A stretch of DNA of 64,000 nt, taken from positions 1 through 64,000 of the forward strand of contig DCKD01000087.1 in the NCBI GenBank assembly GCA_002320245.1, given 5' to 3'. Each line of letters opens with the position of its first letter. Positions within the stretch are counted from its first letter, which is position 1. A program made the translations under genes and the position numbers. Shown here piece after piece: positions 34,027 through 41,446 of this stretch. The notes beneath the pieces are model-generated. The model was not told where the DNA came from, did no database searches, and saw only the letters and a list, made by a program, of their open reading frames with translations. This DNA comes from Lachnospiraceae bacterium UBA1683. GTDB lineage: Bacteria > Bacillota > Clostridia > Lachnospirales > Lachnospiraceae.

Positions 34027-34052
34027 ACTGTCAGTCCTAGCCGGACTCTTTC

Positions 34053-35294
34053 CTAAAATACATCTAATTTGTGTGCTAAATTTTGAATTGCTTCTTGTTT
34101 CTTTGCATCGGTGACCTCTGCATAAATGTCCATCGTGGTTTCAATATTAGCGTGCCCCATAATAGACTGAATCACCTTTAAATTTGTTTCATTCTCGCAA
34201 AACCTCGAACAAAAGGTATGCCTCAAATGATGACATGAGAAATGTGGTATTAGCACAGGCTCCCGGCGTTGCTTGGAAGCATTAACCACTTCTTCTGCAT
34301 TGTACGATTCGTATATACGCTTAATCGCCCTGTTGATAGCCTGCGGATTATGGACATTACCAAAACGGTTCATAAAGATAAAACCTTTCATTCCGTCAAT
34401 TTCCGTTTCGTTAAATCCATTCTCCTTCTGATCTGCAAGCTCTGTCTGGAGTGCATCGTAAACTGCATCCATCATCGGAATAATGCGTATACCTGCTTCT
34501 GTTTTTGGAAGTGATATAGAAAACGTACACATAGGGTGTTCTTTAAATTCCCTACTGTAATAAACAAGGCTATGGTTGATACTGATTATCCGCTTTTCAA
34601 AATCTACATCTTCCCACCTTATCCCAATCGCTTCCCCTATCCTACACCCCGTTCCTAACAGGAACTTGAATAAAGGTGTCCAACGGTAAAATTGGGGATT
34701 GTTTTCTATATAGTTTATAAAGGCTCTCTGCTGTTCCAGAGTTAAGGCGTGTCTTACACCATGATTTCTCCCCGGCTGTTTCTTTACCTGCGCCATAACC
34801 CCGTCACTCGGATTATTACGGATAATGTCATCCCGCACTGCCAACTGGAATGTTGGGTGAAGCACCGTATGGATTGTTTCTAATGTGTTGATCTGCATTT
34901 CCTTATCTTTCAGTAAATGCTGGTAGAATTGTAGTACATCAGAAAACTTTATCGTTGCGATTTTCTTCTTCCCGAACCCATTCCGGATAAAACGGTCATA
35001 CATATATTTGTAGTTCCTCATGGTTGTTCCCCTGAGTTCTGACTTTGTAGATATATACCTGTCAAAAACAAAATTGACCGTTGCACTGCCAGCTACATAG
35101 GTATCCAATCCATCTAACTGGTCTTTAATCAGCTTTTCTTCCCTCTCACGCAGCTCCATAATATCCTTAGAATAGATGCTCCGGCGTTTCCCTTCCGGAT
35201 CAGTATAAGTATATACATACTTGCCATCGCAACTGCGTTGAGTTTCGCCTTTTCTTAAAACTCTCCCTTTATTATCCTTTCTTGATTTTGCCAT
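34053..35294 (-). CDS. int: Tyrosine integrase, Tn916 Int type
   Basis: 413 residues. An arm-binding N-terminal domain like that of Tn916 Int comes first (RKDNKGRVLRKGETQRSCDG), then a SAM-like core-binding domain (about 70-170) and the catalytic domain. Catalytic residues visible are Arg in GTGCRIGEAIGIRW, His355-x-x-Arg358 in HHLRHTF, His381 in GHANIETT and the nucleophile Tyr391 in MDIYAEVT. It excises and integrates the element through a circular form. The ATG has GGAG 7 bases upstream. The gene is followed by the suspected right end, preceded by a ribbon-helix-type gene and xis. It belongs to ICE 2, whose other genes lie to the right. Confidence 0.95.
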   Translation of the reverse strand: MAKSRKDNKGRVLRKGETQRSCDGKYVYTYTDPEGKRRSIYSKDIMELREREEKLIKDQLDGLDTYVAGSATVNFVFDRYISTKSELRGTTMRNYKYMYDRFIRNGFGKKKIATIKFSDVLQFYQHLLKDKEMQINTLETIHTVLHPTFQLAVRDDIIRNNPSDGVMAQVKKQPGRNHGVRHALTLEQQRAFINYIENNPQFYRWTPLFKFLLGTGCRIGEAIGIRWEDVDFEKRIISINHSLVYYSREFKEHPMCTFSISLPKTEAGIRIIPMMDAVYDALQTELADQKENGFNETEIDGMKGFIFMNRFGNVHNPQAINRAIKRIYESYNAEEVVNASKQRREPVLIPHFSCHHLRHTFCSRFCENETNLKVIQSIMGHANIETTMDIYAEVTDAKKQEAIQNLAHKLDVF

Positions 35295-35327
35295 CTCTGC
35301 TCCTTTCTCAAGGAAAGAGATTTCGTA

Positions 35328-35510
35328 CTAGCTACTTATGGTTTCTTCCATTGCATATTGCAAATCAATACCCTTTTGTAGCACCTGCGTTATGGTCATG
35401 TCATGATTGGACGCATATTCCCTAAGTTTTGCGGCTTCTTCCTCTGTCAGCTTCAATCCGATAAGGTTTTTCTTTGGATTGTCTGACTTTGGTCTGCCTG
35501 TCCTAGCCAC
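35328..35510 (-). CDS. 60-residue DNA-binding-like protein between xis and int
   Basis: Read from GTG 35510, chosen because GGAGG lies 8 bases upstream; the frame open to 35570 lacks a ribosome site. ARTGRPKSDNPKKNLIGLKLTEEEAAKLREYASNHDMTITQVLQKGID is typical of a short ribbon-helix-helix regulator: a basic N-terminal hook, then a beta strand with LIGLKLT and two helices. Such a protein could regulate excision by binding near xis/int. Gene order xis-RHH-int is not found in Tn916 itself, so it is an extra. Confidence 0.65.
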   Translation of the reverse strand: MARTGRPKSDNPKKNLIGLKLTEEEAAKLREYASNHDMTITQVLQKGIDLQYAMEETISS

Positions 35511-35618
35511 AATATACACCTCCATCCATTTCATAATCATTATACTTTCAGTTAAACCAAAAGTCAACACCTATTTTCTGTTATACGAAAAATCTTTCTT
35601 GACTAACATATCAGCCCC

Positions 35619-35813
35619 CTATTTCACACGAAATGATTCAAGATATTCGTCAAATACATCCAAATCAACCAATACCATTCTGTCAATCTTCAAGATAGCA
35701 CCTGCATCTTTCGCCAAAGACTGGAACTTATTCATTCCCATGCTGTACATTTCTGCGCCTTCCTTATATCTGACTAACCTCTTTTTGTTAATTGCTTTCG
35801 GTATTCTCTGCAT
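35619..35813 (-). CDS. xis: Excisionase-like small DNA-binding protein
   Basis: 64 residues from ATG 35813, with GGAGG 9 bases upstream; the longer frame to 35951 runs through an inverted repeat and has no ribosome site. It has a winged-helix/MerR-like fold pattern: RLVRYKEGAEMYSMGMNKFQSLAKDAGAILKIDRMVLVDLDVFDEYLESF. The pattern helix, YSMGMNKFQ recognition helix, then wing and VDLDVFDEYL is seen in excisionases that bind near the element end to steer Int toward excision. Its place upstream of int supports this. Preceded by a strong 16-base inverted repeat (35842-35894). Confidence 0.75.
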   Translation of the reverse strand: MQRIPKAINKKRLVRYKEGAEMYSMGMNKFQSLAKDAGAILKIDRMVLVDLDVFDEYLESFRVK

Positions 35814-35841
35814 TAAAATAGTCCTCCTTTTTTGCACAGCC

Positions 35842-35894
35842 TTATCTGCTAATAAATAAGCAGAATACACTTCTCCCCATTTATTAGCAGATAA
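35842..35894 (-). promoter_or_regulatory. 16-base perfect inverted repeat upstream of xis
   Basis: Bases 35842-35857 are the exact complement of 35879-35894, with 21 bases between, 30 bases upstream of the xis start. In RNA it would form a long stem immediately before the ribosome site. A hairpin or palindromic operator at this place would set the level of excisionase. It is not followed by a U-run, so it is not a terminator. Confidence 0.6.
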
Positions 35895-35951
35895 AAACTG
35901 CATTACAGGTGGCAGCTCATTACACTGCCCACATCGGTCTTGCACCGTCAT

Positions 35952-36256
35952 TTAATTGACCGGATCACAAATCTCTCTGCAATCCGGAAGTATCATTATC
36001 ATAGATATGCTTCATCGCCCCATGTAACTGCTACATATTTTGCCTGATCCAACTCGCTCCTTACCTTTGTTTCAATGCAATCTTTCAGCATTTCCTCACA
36101 TTCACTCTGCCATAAGGCAGAGCAGGTACATCATGGCGCATCTGCTTAGTGGCTCCACATATCCTCACGTCCTGTATGCAATACAGTATTCAGTTGTCAA
36201 GGTACATCTGTGCATACTCCGGTCAGCCAGCGGAAAGGGACACCGCCGACCTTCTG
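35952..36256. other. 305-base region between xis upstream stem and HTH gene
   Basis: A 30-codon minus-strand frame (ATG 36091 to stop 35999, opening MLKDCIETKVRSELDQAKYV) has the look of a degraded small conserved ICE protein: the ORF stays open a few codons further upstream but without a good ribosome site. The sequence GAAGTATCATTATCAT at 35987-36002 also occurs in ICE 1 at 30230-30245. No promoter or terminator was identified. Confidence 0.35.
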
Positions 36257-36496
36257 TTATGCAACTTCAAAAGCCAATATCTTTGTGATCAGCTTTGTTT
36301 CTAATCTGCGACGTAAAGTTTCGTCAACACAGTAATGCGGATTGCCGCATTCGTCATAGAGCTTTCTCGTAGCCAGAGCTGCAATATAACCCTCATAATG
36401 TTTCAGAACCTTATTGATTGCTTCCACATCGCCGGAAGCCGCTGCCGCTATGATATGGTAGGGCAGCAATTTTGAACACTTACTTGATTTCTCCAT
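36257..36496 (-). CDS. Small HTH protein, Tn916 Orf8-like
   Basis: 79 residues. LPYHIIAAAASGDVEAINKVLKHYEGYIAALATRKLYDECGNPHYCVDETLRRRLETKLI is the HTH_16/Orf8 pattern that accompanies the Tn916-type sigma gene. This small helical protein lies between the sigma gene and xis and overlaps the sigma-gene end by 17 bases. It may help the sigma factor act on the element's promoters, as in Tn916 regulation, but its detailed role is not established. Confidence 0.8.
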   Translation of the reverse strand: MEKSSKCSKLLPYHIIAAAASGDVEAINKVLKHYEGYIAALATRKLYDECGNPHYCVDETLRRRLETKLITKILAFEVA

Positions 36497-36920
36497 TTCT
36501 GATACCTTCCATAATCTTTTTTAATGCTTGAAGTGAGCTGACACGATGATGATGAATGGTACTCCTGACCAGATTCATGTGCTTTGCAATTTCCGTATCT
36601 GACATATCCATGAAAAAAGACAGCAGTATGACATTCCGCTTTTTCTCCGGCAGATACTTCAATGCTTCGCCAATAAGCTCGTCCTTTACCTCGATGTCAT
36701 AATCAAGGACACGAAACATTTCTGATTCCACTATGTACTCGTCATCAGTTTTCAACTGCTCTAGCTCCCCTTCTGTTAATTCCGAGAAAGAAACTTCATG
36801 CTTCAGCCGATAGCTCCTTGCCCGTTCATAGTCAATCATTTCATTCTTCAGTATGGTCTTGCAGAAACTGTCAAACTGCTTTCTTATTCTTATCTGCTTT
36901 TCGGAAGAAGATTGCTCCAT
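36480..36920 (-). CDS. Sigma-70-like factor, Tn916 Orf7-like
   Basis: 146 residues. A region 2-like segment lies near the N-terminus (ILKNEMIDYERARSYRLKHEVSFSEL), and a clear sigma region 4 HTH follows: LPEKKRNVILLSFFMDMSDTEIAKHMNLVRSTIHHHRVSSLQALKK. In Tn916-type elements this gene promotes transcription of xis/int and transfer functions. ATG 36920 has a strong ribosome site (AAGGAGGTG). A minus-strand terminator at 37049-37084 stands directly upstream, so read-through or a local promoter is needed. Confidence 0.85.
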   Translation of the reverse strand: MEQSSSEKQIRIRKQFDSFCKTILKNEMIDYERARSYRLKHEVSFSELTEGELEQLKTDDEYIVESEMFRVLDYDIEVKDELIGEALKYLPEKKRNVILLSFFMDMSDTEIAKHMNLVRSTIHHHRVSSLQALKKIMEGIRNGEIK

Positions 36921-37048
36921 AAGAGTTCACCTCCTTCCGTACCCATCTGAACAGAGTGAAATATCTCCCTTTCACTCCATAGCACGAATGGAAATTGTCC
37001 GAGCGTTCATGGAACGTCGATTTTCTAAAAAATTTTAGAAATATATAA

Positions 37049-37084
37049 AAAACGCCCAAACAGGTGCAAAACCTGTGGACGTCT
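37049..37084 (-). terminator. Terminator upstream of the sigma gene
   Basis: On the minus strand ACAGGT and ACCTGT (37060-37076 core) pair, extended by flanking ACG/CGT, and are followed by TTTTTTATAT. It sits 130 bases before the sigma start, so transcription arriving from the right is stopped before the sigma-HTH-xis-int operon unless relieved. In Tn916, control of the same operon also relies on read-through from upstream. Confidence 0.6.
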
Positions 37085-37221
37085 TTTATCTCACAATATA
37101 AACATCTAGCTACATCTTTGTAATCTCTAACACTACCTTCAAGGGTGTTTCCGGCAATCTCATTTACAATGATTTTTTTGACCGTTCAATACCTATATCC
37201 CTTTTTAGTTGTAGCTGTTGC

Positions 37222-37323
37222 ATGGTACTCTCCACGCAATCGCAAAACAAAAAGCACTTGAAAAAAGCCTTTTGCGGATTGCGTTTTTTTTACAATCCCA
37301 AAGGATTTCAAGTGCTTTTGTAG
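37222..37323 (+). CDS. 33-codon leader peptide overlapping an attenuator
   Basis: ATG 37222 to TAG 37321-37323 encodes MVLSTQSQNKKHLKKAFCGL and continues to ...KGFQVLL. The peptide covers the whole terminator (37235-37291), so ribosome position would decide RNA folding. Peptide and fold strongly recall leaders upstream of ribosome-protection resistance genes such as tet(M) of Tn916, where drug-slowed ribosomes relieve termination. I did not match it to a stored leader. Here no resistance gene follows; the next gene is xre. No good ribosome site is visible before the ATG. Confidence 0.6.
   Translation: MVLSTQSQNKKHLKKAFCGLRFFYNPKGFQVLL
37235..37291 (+). promoter_or_regulatory. Attenuator: terminator with competing antiterminator stems
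   Basis: CGCAATCGCAAAA (37235-37247) pairs with TTTTGCGGATTGCG (37270-37283), followed by eight T (37284-37291): a strong terminator. Two rival pairings break it: GGATTG (37276-37281) with CAATCC (37293-37298), and the loop strand at 37248-37263 with 37306-37320 (15 of 16 bases). Such mutually exclusive stems are the hallmark of transcription attenuation. It controls the xre gene 93 bases downstream. Confidence 0.72.
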
Positions 37324-37416
37324 TGTTACGCACTACTCATTTTTAATCTTTAACACTTTTCACTTTTTACAGGTATCGTTATACACTACTTAAAAGAAGT
37401 CACAGGAGGTGAAAAA

Positions 37417-37761
37417 GTGTCAAATATGACTCCCACTTTAGGGCAAATAATGAAGAAAGCCCGACTTGAGCAAAGACTTACACAAGAAGAAATTGCAGAA
37501 CGCATTGGCTGCCATCCACAATATTACAAAAATCTTGAAAATGATAAGGGTACACCAAGTATTCAGCTTTTTTGTACTATCATGCGTACATTAAACATAT
37601 CTGCTGATTCATACGTTTACCCAAACCGCAACGCAAATGATCCTTGCTATCAAAAGATTACTCAGTTACTCGGACAATGCAACCAGTATCAGCTCTCCGT
37701 TCTTCTTGCAACAGCAGAAGCTCTAGTCCGGGATAATCCCACAAAAAATAATAATACATAG
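37417..37761 (+). CDS. Xre-type regulator, Tn916 Orf9-like
   Basis: 114 residues from GTG 37417, with GGAGG 7 bases upstream. The N-terminal HTH (LGQIMKKARLEQRLTQEEIAERIGCHPQYYKNLENDKGTPSIQLF) is a standard Xre/Cro fold. The C-terminal part (PCYQKITQLLGQCNQYQLSVLLATAEALV) resembles the dimerisation tail of Tn916 Orf9, a repressor that reads opposite to the sigma gene. It probably represses transfer and excision genes. Its transcript must pass the attenuator at 37235-37291, giving a way to switch repressor level with translation state. It is one of few plus-strand genes in the window. Confidence 0.82.
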   Translation: MSNMTPTLGQIMKKARLEQRLTQEEIAERIGCHPQYYKNLENDKGTPSIQLFCTIMRTLNISADSYVYPNRNANDPCYQKITQLLGQCNQYQLSVLLATAEALVRDNPTKNNNT

Positions 37762-37863
37762 AAAACATAGATTTTCTTATGCAACAATGTAACCATTTCT
37801 AATTCTTTTATAGTTCTTTTATAGAATTTCTCATGCCTTTATAGAATAGTATATGTTATATCC

Positions 37864-37899
37864 AACAATGGCTCACATTATTAGGAATGAGCCATTGTT
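37864..37899. terminator. Terminator after xre
   Basis: AACAATGGCTCA (37864-37875) and TGAGCCATTGTT (37888-37899) form a perfect 12-base stem with a 12-base loop, followed by TCATTTT on the plus strand. It ends xre transcription and lies about 80 bases from the MATE stop, so it may also serve the opposite strand. Confidence 0.75.
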
Positions 37900-37981
37900 T
37901 CATTTTAACTTTTATATTGCCTATCTAATTTTGCGTTCTTTGCCCCTTTACATAATAATAGAGCGCATATTGCCTTAAATC

Positions 37982-39358
37982 TTACACCGTTTTCTCAGAA
38001 TGAATATGTGTTTCTGCCACTGCCAATTCTCCATGAAGCTGTAATGCCATAAAAATTGTAATAATGGCTGAAATTACGTCAGCAATCGGCTGTGCATAAA
38101 GTATTCCATTTATTCCACAAACTTTCGGGAGAAACAAAATGACTGGAACAAAACAAATCCCTTGTCTGCAAGCCCCAAGTATAAACCCCTTTGTCCCTTT
38201 GCCAAGCGCAAGAAATAAAGAGGAATATACAGTGTAAAAGCCAAACAGAAAAAATGAAATTCCATTTGCCAAAAGAGATTTTTGACCCACTTCTATCATT
38301 GCCATATTACCATTTGCAAACTGAGAGATAATCTGCGCAGAAAACAGAGCCATCAGCAAGCCTGCCACCACACAGAAAATTGTTGACCACAAAATTGATG
38401 TTTTAATCGCCTCTCTCAAACGTTGAAACTTCTTTGCCCCATAGCTGAATCCAGCAATCGGTTGAAATCCTTTTAGAAAACCAAATACTACTAAAGTCCC
38501 CATAGATGTAACCCTTGTAACTGCCCCCATTCCAGCAATGACAGCATCGCCATATCCATTTGCAGCTCGGTTGATTAATGCAATGGAAAGGCTGGTAAGA
38601 AGTTGGAAGGTAAGTGTTGGAACACCAATTTTCAAAATTTCCATATATATCTGCTTAGAGGGTTTAAACTCCTTGACACTGAATGAAAACGCACTCTTTT
38701 TGCAAAGTGCATAGATTAAATACACAAGTGTGGAAACAAATTGTGAAATGGCGGTTGCAATCGCAGCACCCTTAACCCCCATATCAAGTGCATAAATGAA
38801 AACCGGATCTAAGCCAATATTCAATACAGCTCCTAATAATAAGGCACACATGGTTGTTTTTGCTCCCCCTTCGCTTGCAACGATATTATTCATTGTCACA
38901 TTAAACACATTGAAAATACAGGAAACCACATAAATCCTTGCATAAGTCAGGGCATAAGGCATAATAGTAGCTGTTGCTCCAAGCATGGTTAAAATCGGTT
39001 TAAGGAAAATGGTAACTGAAATAATAATAATTGCTCCAATAATAACACTGCTATATACTGCTGTACTTGCCACCTTATTTGCAGTATCTCTATCCCCACG
39101 TCCTAACAGCCTTGAAAGATAGGACGCTGCACCGTTGCCAAACATTAACCCTAATCCTACTACTACTTGTCCCAATGGAAATACAACAGAAATTGCACCC
39201 ATCGGGCTTTCTCCTAACCCTCCCACAAAATAAGCATCTACCAGATTATAAAGGGCATTGATCAACATACCAATCATAATCGGGATTCCAAGAGCCATTA
39301 GTGCTGTCGAGATTGGCGCACTCCCTAATAGTTCCATTTTGTTGTTACGTTCATTCAT
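37982..39358 (-). CDS. MATE family multidrug efflux transporter
   Basis: 458 residues with about 12 membrane segments and the two-fold repeat of MATE proteins (PIMIGMLINALYNLVDAYFVGGLGESPMGA near the start, TLTFQLLTSLSIALINRAANGYGDAVIAG near 255). MATE pumps export cationic drugs using sodium or protons. Start ATG 39358 has AGGAG 7 bases upstream. Divergent to a PadR regulator with shared operator sequences, so drug-inducible expression is likely. It is an accessory cargo gene of ICE 2. Confidence 0.9.
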   Translation of the reverse strand: MNERNNKMELLGSAPISTALMALGIPIMIGMLINALYNLVDAYFVGGLGESPMGAISVVFPLGQVVVGLGLMFGNGAASYLSRLLGRGDRDTANKVASTAVYSSVIIGAIIIISVTIFLKPILTMLGATATIMPYALTYARIYVVSCIFNVFNVTMNNIVASEGGAKTTMCALLLGAVLNIGLDPVFIYALDMGVKGAAIATAISQFVSTLVYLIYALCKKSAFSFSVKEFKPSKQIYMEILKIGVPTLTFQLLTSLSIALINRAANGYGDAVIAGMGAVTRVTSMGTLVVFGFLKGFQPIAGFSYGAKKFQRLREAIKTSILWSTIFCVVAGLLMALFSAQIISQFANGNMAMIEVGQKSLLANGISFFLFGFYTVYSSLFLALGKGTKGFILGACRQGICFVPVILFLPKVCGINGILYAQPIADVISAIITIFMALQLHGELAVAETHIHSEKTV

Positions 39359-39439
39359 TTCAAAATACTCCTTTCTCAGCGGTTGCTACTCATATTTATA
39401 GTAGTATAATTTATAGTATGTGTTGCAAAAAGAAATATA

Positions 39440-39527
39440 CTCTAATTTATAGTAGTTGTCAAGAGAGTGCTATAATATTTTTCTCTTTCTTGACATAAGC
39501 TATAAAATCAAATACTATAAATTAGAG
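39440..39527. promoter_or_regulatory. PadR operator region between padR-type and MATE genes
   Basis: CTCTAATTTATAGTA (39440-39454) and its exact complement TACTATAAATTAGAG (39513-39527) flank 58 bases. A further related site, ATAATTTATAGTA, lies at about 39408-39420. TTGACA (39490-39495) followed 17 bases later by a TATAA-like hexamer near 39515 gives a plus-strand promoter for padR, overlapping the right-hand site. Repression of both divergent genes by PadR is likely. Confidence 0.65.
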
Positions 39528-39567
39528 CATGAAAACATTATAAATTCAGTAAGAAAGGCTGGTCATA

Positions 39568-40107
39568 ATGGCTACAATTGATTTAATTGTATTGGGAATG
39601 TTAAAAAAAGAATCTATGAGTGCTTATGATATTCAAAAACTGGTTGAATACCGCAATATATCCAAATGGGTAAAAATAAGCACCCCATCTATCTACAAAA
39701 AAGCTCTTCAGTTGGAGGAAAAGGGATTTATCAAAGGGGATATTGTAAAAGAAGGAAAAATGCCTGAAAAGGCGGTCTATTCTCTTACAGATGCAGGAAA
39801 AAAGGAATTTGAAAGGCTTATGCTAGAAATTGCTGCCAAGCCTATCCATATTTTTTTAGATTTTAATGCTGTGATTGTAAACTTAGACAGCCTACCACCT
39901 GAAATCCAGCAATCTTGTGTGACGGATATTGAAAGAAATATTAAAACATTGAAAACTTATTTAGAGGAAAACATCCATGAAAAAGAAAATATTCCTGAAA
40001 TTCCCGAAACAGGTATGGCTGTTTTGCAACAACAATATGTTTTAGTGGAAGCAATCGAAAAGTGGATTGCTTCTCTTAAAAAGAACTTTTCGCCAAATGA
40101 TAAATAA
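39568..40107 (+). CDS. PadR family transcriptional regulator
   Basis: 179 residues. PadR winged helix: TIDLIVLGMLKKESMSAYDIQKLVEYRNISKWVKISTPSIYKKALQLEEKGFIKG, followed by YSLTDAGKKEFERLM. A helical C-terminal dimerisation region follows (about 100-175), so it is a PadR subfamily 2-like protein. The RBS AGAAAGG is 11 bases before ATG 39568. Divergent to MATE; very probably represses it and itself through the paired sites at 39440-39527 until a phenolic or drug-like ligand binds. Confidence 0.85.
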   Translation: MATIDLIVLGMLKKESMSAYDIQKLVEYRNISKWVKISTPSIYKKALQLEEKGFIKGDIVKEGKMPEKAVYSLTDAGKKEFERLMLEIAAKPIHIFLDFNAVIVNLDSLPPEIQQSCVTDIERNIKTLKTYLEENIHEKENIPEIPETGMAVLQQQYVLVEAIEKWIASLKKNFSPNDK

Positions 40108-40125
40108 ATACTCTTTAATACAAAA

Positions 40126-40163
40126 TGAGCAGATATTACCATTTTTCCTGTAACATCTGCTCA
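40126..40163. terminator. Bidirectional terminator between PadR and winged-helix gene
   Basis: TGAGCAGAT (40126-40134) and ATCTGCTCA (40155-40163) pair, extended by TTAC/GTAA. U-rich tails follow on both strands (CTTTGTTCTTT on plus, TTTTG on minus), so it serves the convergent genes on each side. Confidence 0.75.
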
Positions 40164-40571
40164 CTTTGTTCTTTCATTAAATTTATAACCCACTCCCCAT
40201 ACAGTAATAATATATCTTGGGTGTGCCGGATCAGGCTCTATCTTTCTTCTGATTTTATTTATATATGCTGTCATATTCCGTTCATCAAAAATATATTCAT
40301 TATTCCAAACAGCATCATAAATCTGCTCCTTACTGAAAACACGCCCTCTGTTCTGTGCCAATAGCATAAGAATTTCAAATTCTTTTCCCGTAAGCGCAAT
40401 TTCCTTTCCATTGCGAAACACCTGATAATTTTCTGGTATAAGTTGTAAACCATCAAAAGAAAGTGACGTATCTTTCTCTAAATCTATAGGCAATTGGTAT
40501 CCATATTCATTCATTAAATGCTGAAGCTTAGATAAAAAAACCTCATCAACATTTTTCATCTGAATAAGCAT
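40161..40571 (-). CDS. Winged-helix DNA-binding protein (OmpR/PhoB effector domain, no receiver)
   Basis: 136 residues. The C-terminal 90 residues are an OmpR-type winged helix (LTGKEFEILMLLAQNRGRVFSKEQIYDAVWN, NMTAYINKIRRKIEPDP, ITVWGVGYKF). The first 45 residues are not a receiver: no phospho-acceptor Asp or Lys is seen. It is either a truncated response regulator or a single-domain regulator. It is last in the minus-strand operon TetR-M23-wHTH, 48 bases after the peptidase stop. No partner kinase is nearby. Confidence 0.75.
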   Translation of the reverse strand: MLIQMKNVDEVFLSKLQHLMNEYGYQLPIDLEKDTSLSFDGLQLIPENYQVFRNGKEIALTGKEFEILMLLAQNRGRVFSKEQIYDAVWNNEYIFDERNMTAYINKIRRKIEPDPAHPRYIITVWGVGYKFNERTK

Positions 40572-40618
40572 TATGTCATTGATTTACACCGCCCCCTATC
40601 ATTTATCTTAATATTTGA

Positions 40619-41446
40619 TTACCAAAACCTTATCCGGTCTTTATCTGTAGGAATACCGTTTTCTATTATTTGCCACTCATTATCCTGAAATATCTCATAC
40701 TGTTCAAAAGCACAAGGCACTCCATTTGCCACAGTTATATCACTGCTGTCCATAAGCTGAAAATGTAAGTGTGGAGCAAAGGAATTTCCAGAATGACCTA
40801 CTCTGCCAATAACTTCACCTTTTTTTATCATTTGACCTACTGAAACCTGAATAGAGCCTGTTTGAAGATGACAAAGTGCAGCATATACATTTTCACTATA
40901 TTTAATAATCACATAGTTTCCTGCAACTGATTGAATATCGTCCTTTTCCGGATCAAAATAATGGGCATTTTTATATGCGTTAGACATATCCGCCAGCAGA
41001 TTTGTTTTTTCGTTTTCAGCATAACCGTCTTCAGCGACAACAACAATACCGTCACAAGGAGAATATACTTCTTGTCCCCAACAATAGTAATCGCTCAATT
41101 TAACACCCGAAAAAAGATATTGCATTACACCAACACGATAAGCAGGAGTGCCCATTCGATTCCAGTCCACTTGGATAAAATCGTATGCATATCTTGTTCC
41201 TAATTGATTTGTACCATGACTGGGTACTTTTGTCCCCGGTGTATTAGGAGAAAGCCATTCTCCCCGTAATGGAAACTGAACAATAATCGGCTCATACATT
41301 TCAAGCATAGCGTTCCTCCTATCAATCCATTTCTTTACGGAATTAGAAAAAATCAGTACAATCACCAAAATACATATTGTTATTTTTTTGTTTTTAAAAA
41401 TGCGTTTTTTAAGCATTGTGATAATACCTTTATATCTCCCGTTCAT
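40619..41446 (-). CDS. Membrane-anchored M23 family peptidase
   Basis: 275 residues from ATG 41446, chosen because GGAG lies 6 bases upstream; it overlaps the TetR stop by 17 bases. One N-terminal membrane helix (about 22-38: ITICILVIVLIFSNSV) then an extracytoplasmic domain. M23 metal motifs: His and Asp in PSHGTNQLGTRYAYDF, and HLHFQ near the C-terminus (APHLHFQLMD). M23 enzymes cut peptidoglycan cross-bridges, which may clear a path for the conjugation channel or act in cell-wall stress. Co-transcribed with a TetR regulator. Confidence 0.85.
   Translation of the reverse strand: MNGRYKGIITMLKKRIFKNKKITICILVIVLIFSNSVKKWIDRRNAMLEMYEPIIVQFPLRGEWLSPNTPGTKVPSHGTNQLGTRYAYDFIQVDWNRMGTPAYRVGVMQYLFSGVKLSDYYCWGQEVYSPCDGIVVVAEDGYAENEKTNLLADMSNAYKNAHYFDPEKDDIQSVAGNYVIIKYSENVYAALCHLQTGSIQVSVGQMIKKGEVIGRVGHSGNSFAPHLHFQLMDSSDITVANGVPCAFEQYEIFQDNEWQIIENGIPTDKDRIRFW

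Noticed and set aside
40161..40571. Winged-helix gene as part of a two-component system
   Set aside because: No receiver domain and no histidine kinase gene nearby; listed as a receiver-less regulator instead.
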